A stretch of 64,000 bases of DNA. Source: Diadema setosum (taxonomy: Eukaryota > Echinodermata > Echinoidea > Diadematoida > Diadematidae). This document shows positions 55,301-61,300 of the stretch, one piece after another. The stretch covers positions 21,905,011 through 21,969,010 of the forward strand of contig CM067075.1 of the NCBI GenBank assembly GCA_033980235.1, given 5' to 3'. Each line of letters begins with the position of its first letter. Position 1 is the stretch's first letter. The position numbers and the translations under genes were made by a program. The notes under the pieces were generated by a model. The model saw only the letters and a program-made list of their open reading frames with translations, had not been told where the DNA came from and searched no databases.

Positions 55301-58300
55301 CTAAGAGCAATTCTCGCAGTTCAAGTTTACCAATTTTTGTCAAGTTAAAAATTCTACCCATCTATGAACTTGTTCGATTTAATATATTAGTGTTTATGTT
55401 TAAGTATCATAAAGGTATTCTCCCAGTTTTGTTTCATGATATGTTTAAATCTAATTTGTGTTTTCATGATTATTCTACCCGTGAAAGATACAGCCTGAGA
55501 ATGCCATTAGCCCGTTTAACAGTTAGAACCCATTCAATTCGTTTTACAGGTGTAAATGAATGGAATTCAATCAGTCCAGATCTCAAATCCAGCACTACAC
55601 TTTCTCGCTTCAGAACATTATTCAAACAACATACTTTTAAGAAACTGTTATCCATGTCTGAGTAGACTGCTTGCTACCAAATTTCTTCAACTGTTCACTT
55701 CTTTGATCCTGACATTGCTACTGAGTGAGTGTGTTGGGTGTGCGCTGCGTGGGTGCGAGTGATAAGAATGTGGTGTGTGTGTATGTGTTTGCATAGTATA
55801 GGGCTGATAAGTATTTTTTTTTGTGTGTGTATATGTTTTTTTTTTTTTTTTTTTTTTTCATTTCTCATTTTTGCACAATATGCTATTTAGCAACTGTATT
55901 TTGTATAATTTTGTTTTGGGCCCCAACAACAAGCACCAGATGCTTCAAAGGGGTCCCGGCATTAATTTCCAAATATGTGCATGTATGTTTATACACATTG
56001 TTTTTGTTTTTACTGTGTACATAATGTACTTTTGATTTATTTTGTGCCGAATAAATTGAATTGAATTGAATTGAATTGAATTGTATCTAGGGTGCAGATA
56101 TGTGGCAATGTGGAAATAACAATCACTTTTCACTCACTGACCGACATGATCCAGTATTAAAGGGGCCCTGAAATCCAAATGCATGTTGATCTGTGTTGAT
56201 ATATGATACCCTCAACATCACTTTTGCGTTGAAACGAGTTATCTAGAAACATTCCATATATATTTTTAACGATTTTTTTCTTTTCTTTTTCTTCGGATTA
56301 CTTGGGAACGCCCACAAAAAATCTTTCCAAACCAATATTCTTGAGATGACCTCATCTGTCAATCATTGCTAAAGTACTGAAATGTTTAACAAAAGACATT
56401 GGAATGCACCTTCCTCTCGACTCAGCATAACTTGCATGTTTCTGTGACATTAAAGTGACTAACAAAAGACATGGCCAGGGAACATGCAAGTTATGCTGAA
56501 TAAAGGGGAAGGTGCATTCCAGTGTCTTTTGTTAAACATTTCAGCACTTATAGAGTTGTAAAGAATGGCAAATGATTAGTTACATTATTAGGACAATACC
56601 ACTGCATTTTGAAGAATAAACAGAGTGACATCAAACCAACAGAATTGTAGAAGTTTAATTAAAATCAGACATTAAAATTGGGAAAGTAATGGGATTTCAT
56701 AAGTTGGCTGCAACTAAATAAGATGAGATTACAATGTCATCAACAGTTGAGTCTCCTGTAATGACAGGTCTGCAAACACATCTTGACAAAGTGTTCTTTT
56801 TGTATTAAGACAATAAAAAATGAAAACTTGCATCCTTTCCATCATATCAATACACAGCTGAAGTAACCCAAGTTATATGTATGTTACTATACTACATTAT
56901 AATACACCAAATTATATCAAACCAATGGAAAAGTTGTAAGGTACAACTGTAACTAAAACGCATCATCAACATTTTCTGATTCTGCTTTTATCTTCTACAA
57001 CTTAATATGAATGTTGAACGAAGTAAGACCAGTATAAAGACAAGAATGTGGCTATTCCCTGTCAGTTCATAAAAGTGAAAAAAAAAAAAAAACACTACAA
57101 TTACTCTATAGTAGTACTGTAAAAGCTGAATAATTTTGCATGTTTAATGTACAGATATTTTTGCAAATGAGGAGGTCACTAACATTTTTGTCAGATGTTC
57201 TTTTTGAAATTCAACACTGAGGCAATTATATCTGTAAGTGTACTGTATGCACCTTTTACTCTACAGGATATTTTCATGTGTTGTTAGATTCACGAAAATA
57301 ACAGTTTTTACAGTAAGTTATGATGAGGAAAAGATGGTAAGGTATCCCATTAAAGCTATCAGAATTTTTCACAGACAATCATGCTAAAGACATTATGCTG
57401 CAATTTGAATTTAATCACTACTATCAGTGCTTTTCATGATGCATACATTTGTGATTGTGGGTACACATACATTAAAGAGTTCTGTCAAAGACAATTTTGA
57501 GCTCAATTATATACTAGTAGTGAATGAAATAAGCTTGCTCCTTGAAGTAGTCAAATTCATGATTACTTTTCTCATGAAAGAAAAGACAAATAATGGGTCG
57601 TTCTTTCCCACAGTATTACAACACAAAGGCATTTATTAATTTGCACAAAGAGCACCATCTATGAAAACTGCACGGCTTGGAAGCACAACTGCATTAATCC
57701 CATTCATTCAGTGCCTCTCTGTCGCTCTATGCATGCATGACCTGCAATATAAATCAATCAGCTTAAGAGACCATACTACTTACTATGATGAGAGAGCCGA
57801 ACGTCAGCTGCAGTACATACACATGCACCCGGCCAGCGGAAAACAATATCCAATCAATAAAACCAAGTCAAAGAATTAGGCAGATTTTGCCCGACAGTTG
57901 GCGTTCCTCTACAACTGCAGCAATAAAATGGCAGCACACACGTTGCCATGCAAAGGAAAATAAGGCTTGCATAGCCACGTCAAGCCTCTCCGCGGCACAG
58001 AGTAAACACCTGCATCCCTGCTATCCCAAGGCACCGCTCTCCACACTTGGATAAGGCTGGGGAGCGTCTCAAGTGACTAACGTGATCACTGATGAGTGGG
58101 ACTGAAAAGGGGGCTGGTCATTGAATGTGAGAGTGGGAATCATTGCAGAGGTCAAAGTCCACAGGTTTTGTTTTGTTGGTCTGCCCAAATGAATCCACAT
58201 GCCACTCTCACACACACATGCAAACACACACACACACAAAGACTGAATTATACACACACCGTACCAGCGCACAAACAATGCTATCCAACTTCGCTTGATT

Positions 58301-61300
58301 CTTCTCACACACACACAGACACACACCAGTGCAAACACAATACCATCCTCCCCACATCACACACACTGATGATGCATTAGAAGGCGCCACGCGCCAACTG
58401 CCATCAACTACTCATGCATGAATAATTCCCCCTTTTCATCCTTGCACAAGAGTGATAGTGACAGAAACACCCCCACGGGGCAAATACAAATTGGAAGATT
58501 CCCTTAGTCCTGCTAATGAGCAATGGCAGAGAAGGGGAGCTTCAGCACTGGCTGAGTCAAGGGACTGTCATTTGGATTGATCCAATTAATGTTGTAGGGG
58601 TGCCCATTAACATGATTAATGTGTGCTCTGAGGATGAGAGTTAAATGGTGATTGACAGTAAGCCAGTTGATGGGCATACAACAGACATACAACCCTGCCA
58701 AGAGCTCACCATGCATAACATGATAATCTCAACATATCACACAGTTACGTCTCCAATCCTTGCTGCGGATCTCAAAGGGTCCGTGGGACCTATACAGTTG
58801 TAAAAACCATCTATGGCTCTCTGTACCAAATGTTGTTTAGGGAATCAGGAGTACATAAAGAGTGCAAGAAATTTCTTCTATAACCTTTATATCAACAAAG
58901 TGGGTACAATATAATCCATGAGTAAGTGCAGTTTCTTCTTTTACTTTTATTTTTTGGCCAAAAACCAATTGATTCAATCAAATTTCTAGAAATTATTTGT
59001 ACTTTCTTATATGTGCTGATCAATAAGATTCAGACCACACATGATTTGGCACATTCAACCAATAAACACTGGTGATAACCTAGTAACCATGACTTAGAGG
59101 GGGGAAAGGGTTTTTTGGTTGCTACACACTCAATCAAAAACATGATTTTTATGACACTTTTTGTATCTAACCTTCTAGAGAATAGGATGCCTATTGTAAA
59201 AGTGGACATTTTCACAAGAGTAATTTTTCACTCTTGGTTGGGTAAGATGAATTTTGCACGTTTGTAATTCCGCGGAATCAGGACATTAATCACAGGAACA
59301 AATGGCATGCAAAAAAATTTTGTGCTTTTATTTTTGCACTAGCTTCTGTTTATGCTAAAATGCTCGAAAATTTCAACACCGCCGAAGTGTCCACTTTTAC
59401 AGTAACATGGGGGGGGGGGGCGACATCATCACTGTCTTATTTGTGTGGTTGCAAATTACATGATATCTCACCATTCAGTTATAAAAACACACAAACTTTA
59501 GAACTCTATCTTTTTTATTTAAAGTCTGATTTTGATGAAACTTCTAGTTGTCTCTATTCTCTGTCGTTAACGGGCCATTAACAATCGCCCCGTCACTGTA
59601 CAGGCATGCTAACTTGGAAACACTGAACTGCACATTACTTGAATATGAGACCATTCTGAAGCAAACAATTTTCACACAACAATATATAATGTACTCTTAC
59701 ATGAATCCCACAAGGATTGGAACAATCATCCCCCAGCATTCCCACTGATTCCCACTGATCAGTTACTAGCCATTCCCTTTAAAAATGCACTTGAAAATGT
59801 GATTACATTTAATACCTGTCACTACAAGTTCGCTATAGTTGTCTGAATTTGTGACTGAAAATGAAATTGACAGGCTATTTTCAGGGAATACTGGTACAAT
59901 ATTAATTGATCTCACTAATCAGATTGCTCTTGTCTTCGGCAATGGCAATGTGTTCTCTTTAAGGCAATAAATGGTGTATCCCCCCTCAAAGCCAGTCCAC
60001 ATTATATTATTATTACTATTATACCACAGAATGTACTTGTAATTTCACAGCTAGAGGAAACTTGCACTAACATCCTTGAATACTGAGAAAGACAAAACTG
60101 AAAGTACAGCAGTGGGATGAAGTAAAGAGGTTTCATTAAAGGGACTGTACAGTACTGATTGAGGTGGGGATTCATGTTTTGAACATTCCTAAGTGAGATA
60201 GTGAGGAACCTCTTATGAAATATGAAAGAGCATGTACTTTTTAGAAGGATTCAGCGTTTATTTGATGAAAATCGGTTTTTAAATGGCCGAGATATCCAAA
60301 AAAGTGATGATAATAAAAGGTGACAGGCCACGCTTTTTATTAGGATCTCTTTCTTTCACCTTGTTTTTGGATATCTCAGCCATTTCAAAACCAATTTTCA
60401 TCAAATAAACTTTTGATACCCATTAGAATTACATGCTCTTTGACATCTCATAGAGTGGTTTGTGAATAACTCGCAAAACGTTAAGAGCTAAATCCTCACC
60501 TCGACCAGAACTGTACACACCCTTTAACACATTGACTGCAGGACAAGGTGTGCAATGTATCAAATATATTTACATGCAGAAAGCACAACCTACAGATAGA
60601 GAAGAGGGGTCAATTGGTACACAGGTCAGGTACAGTAAAGCACAAATTCACAGCAGAACAATACACTATTAAGATTTGTGTTAATTTGCTTTATGTTCTA
60701 TTCTTTTTTGTGTTGTTGCTTTTTTGGTCTGGCTTGTAGGACATGACAGTAAGTATAGAAGATCAGAAATCTCCTCATCCAACCAGCCAGTTTACACCTT
60801 GTAGCAATGGTCTGCAATGACCTCTGAATCACATGTACACTTTTTACAGGAAAAAAAAAATGGATTAAACTTCTAATTACATAGGCCGGAAAGTGTGAAA
60901 ATTTACATGTAAGCCAGGTATGAACAGTTTTTGTTAATTCAGTCAAAAAGAATACAAGTCACCAGCACACTCCAATATATTGCACCTACTTCATACAAGA
61001 ATATCTATAACAATGTTTACATGTACATAAAGAGTTTGACAGTTTTCCAAACTACATGTACAACTTGTACGTCAGTTTCACAAGTCAATTTCAAGAGAAG
61101 GTCTGCAATGGCCTTTATCTGCACATGCTCAGATTGCAAACGGGTTCGTTTCTTCCATTTCTATGTTCCTTCTCCTATTCATGTACATTTTCTCATTTTT
61201 CCTTTACTCTTTTCCCTTTTCATAATCTTATATTTCTTTTCTTCCTTTGTTACTTGTCACTTCCTCCCACCTCACTCCTTCCATCTCTTCCTCTTCCTTC

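Larger units (their letters stand above)
51400..56083 (+). mobile_element. Apparently full-length jockey-superfamily LINE (CR1/L2-like)
   Basis: Two intact ORFs in one orientation (51511-52263 and 52471-55665), a 418-bp 3' UTR with a T run (55837-55858), an AATAAA at 56050-56055 and a terminal array of GAATT units (about 56056-56083). A microsatellite tail in place of poly-A is typical of CR1/L2-type elements. The 5' boundary is not resolved; the start given is a guess just upstream of ORF1. It lies antisense to the host pericentrin-like gene inside its 33 kb intron. Confidence 0.85.
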
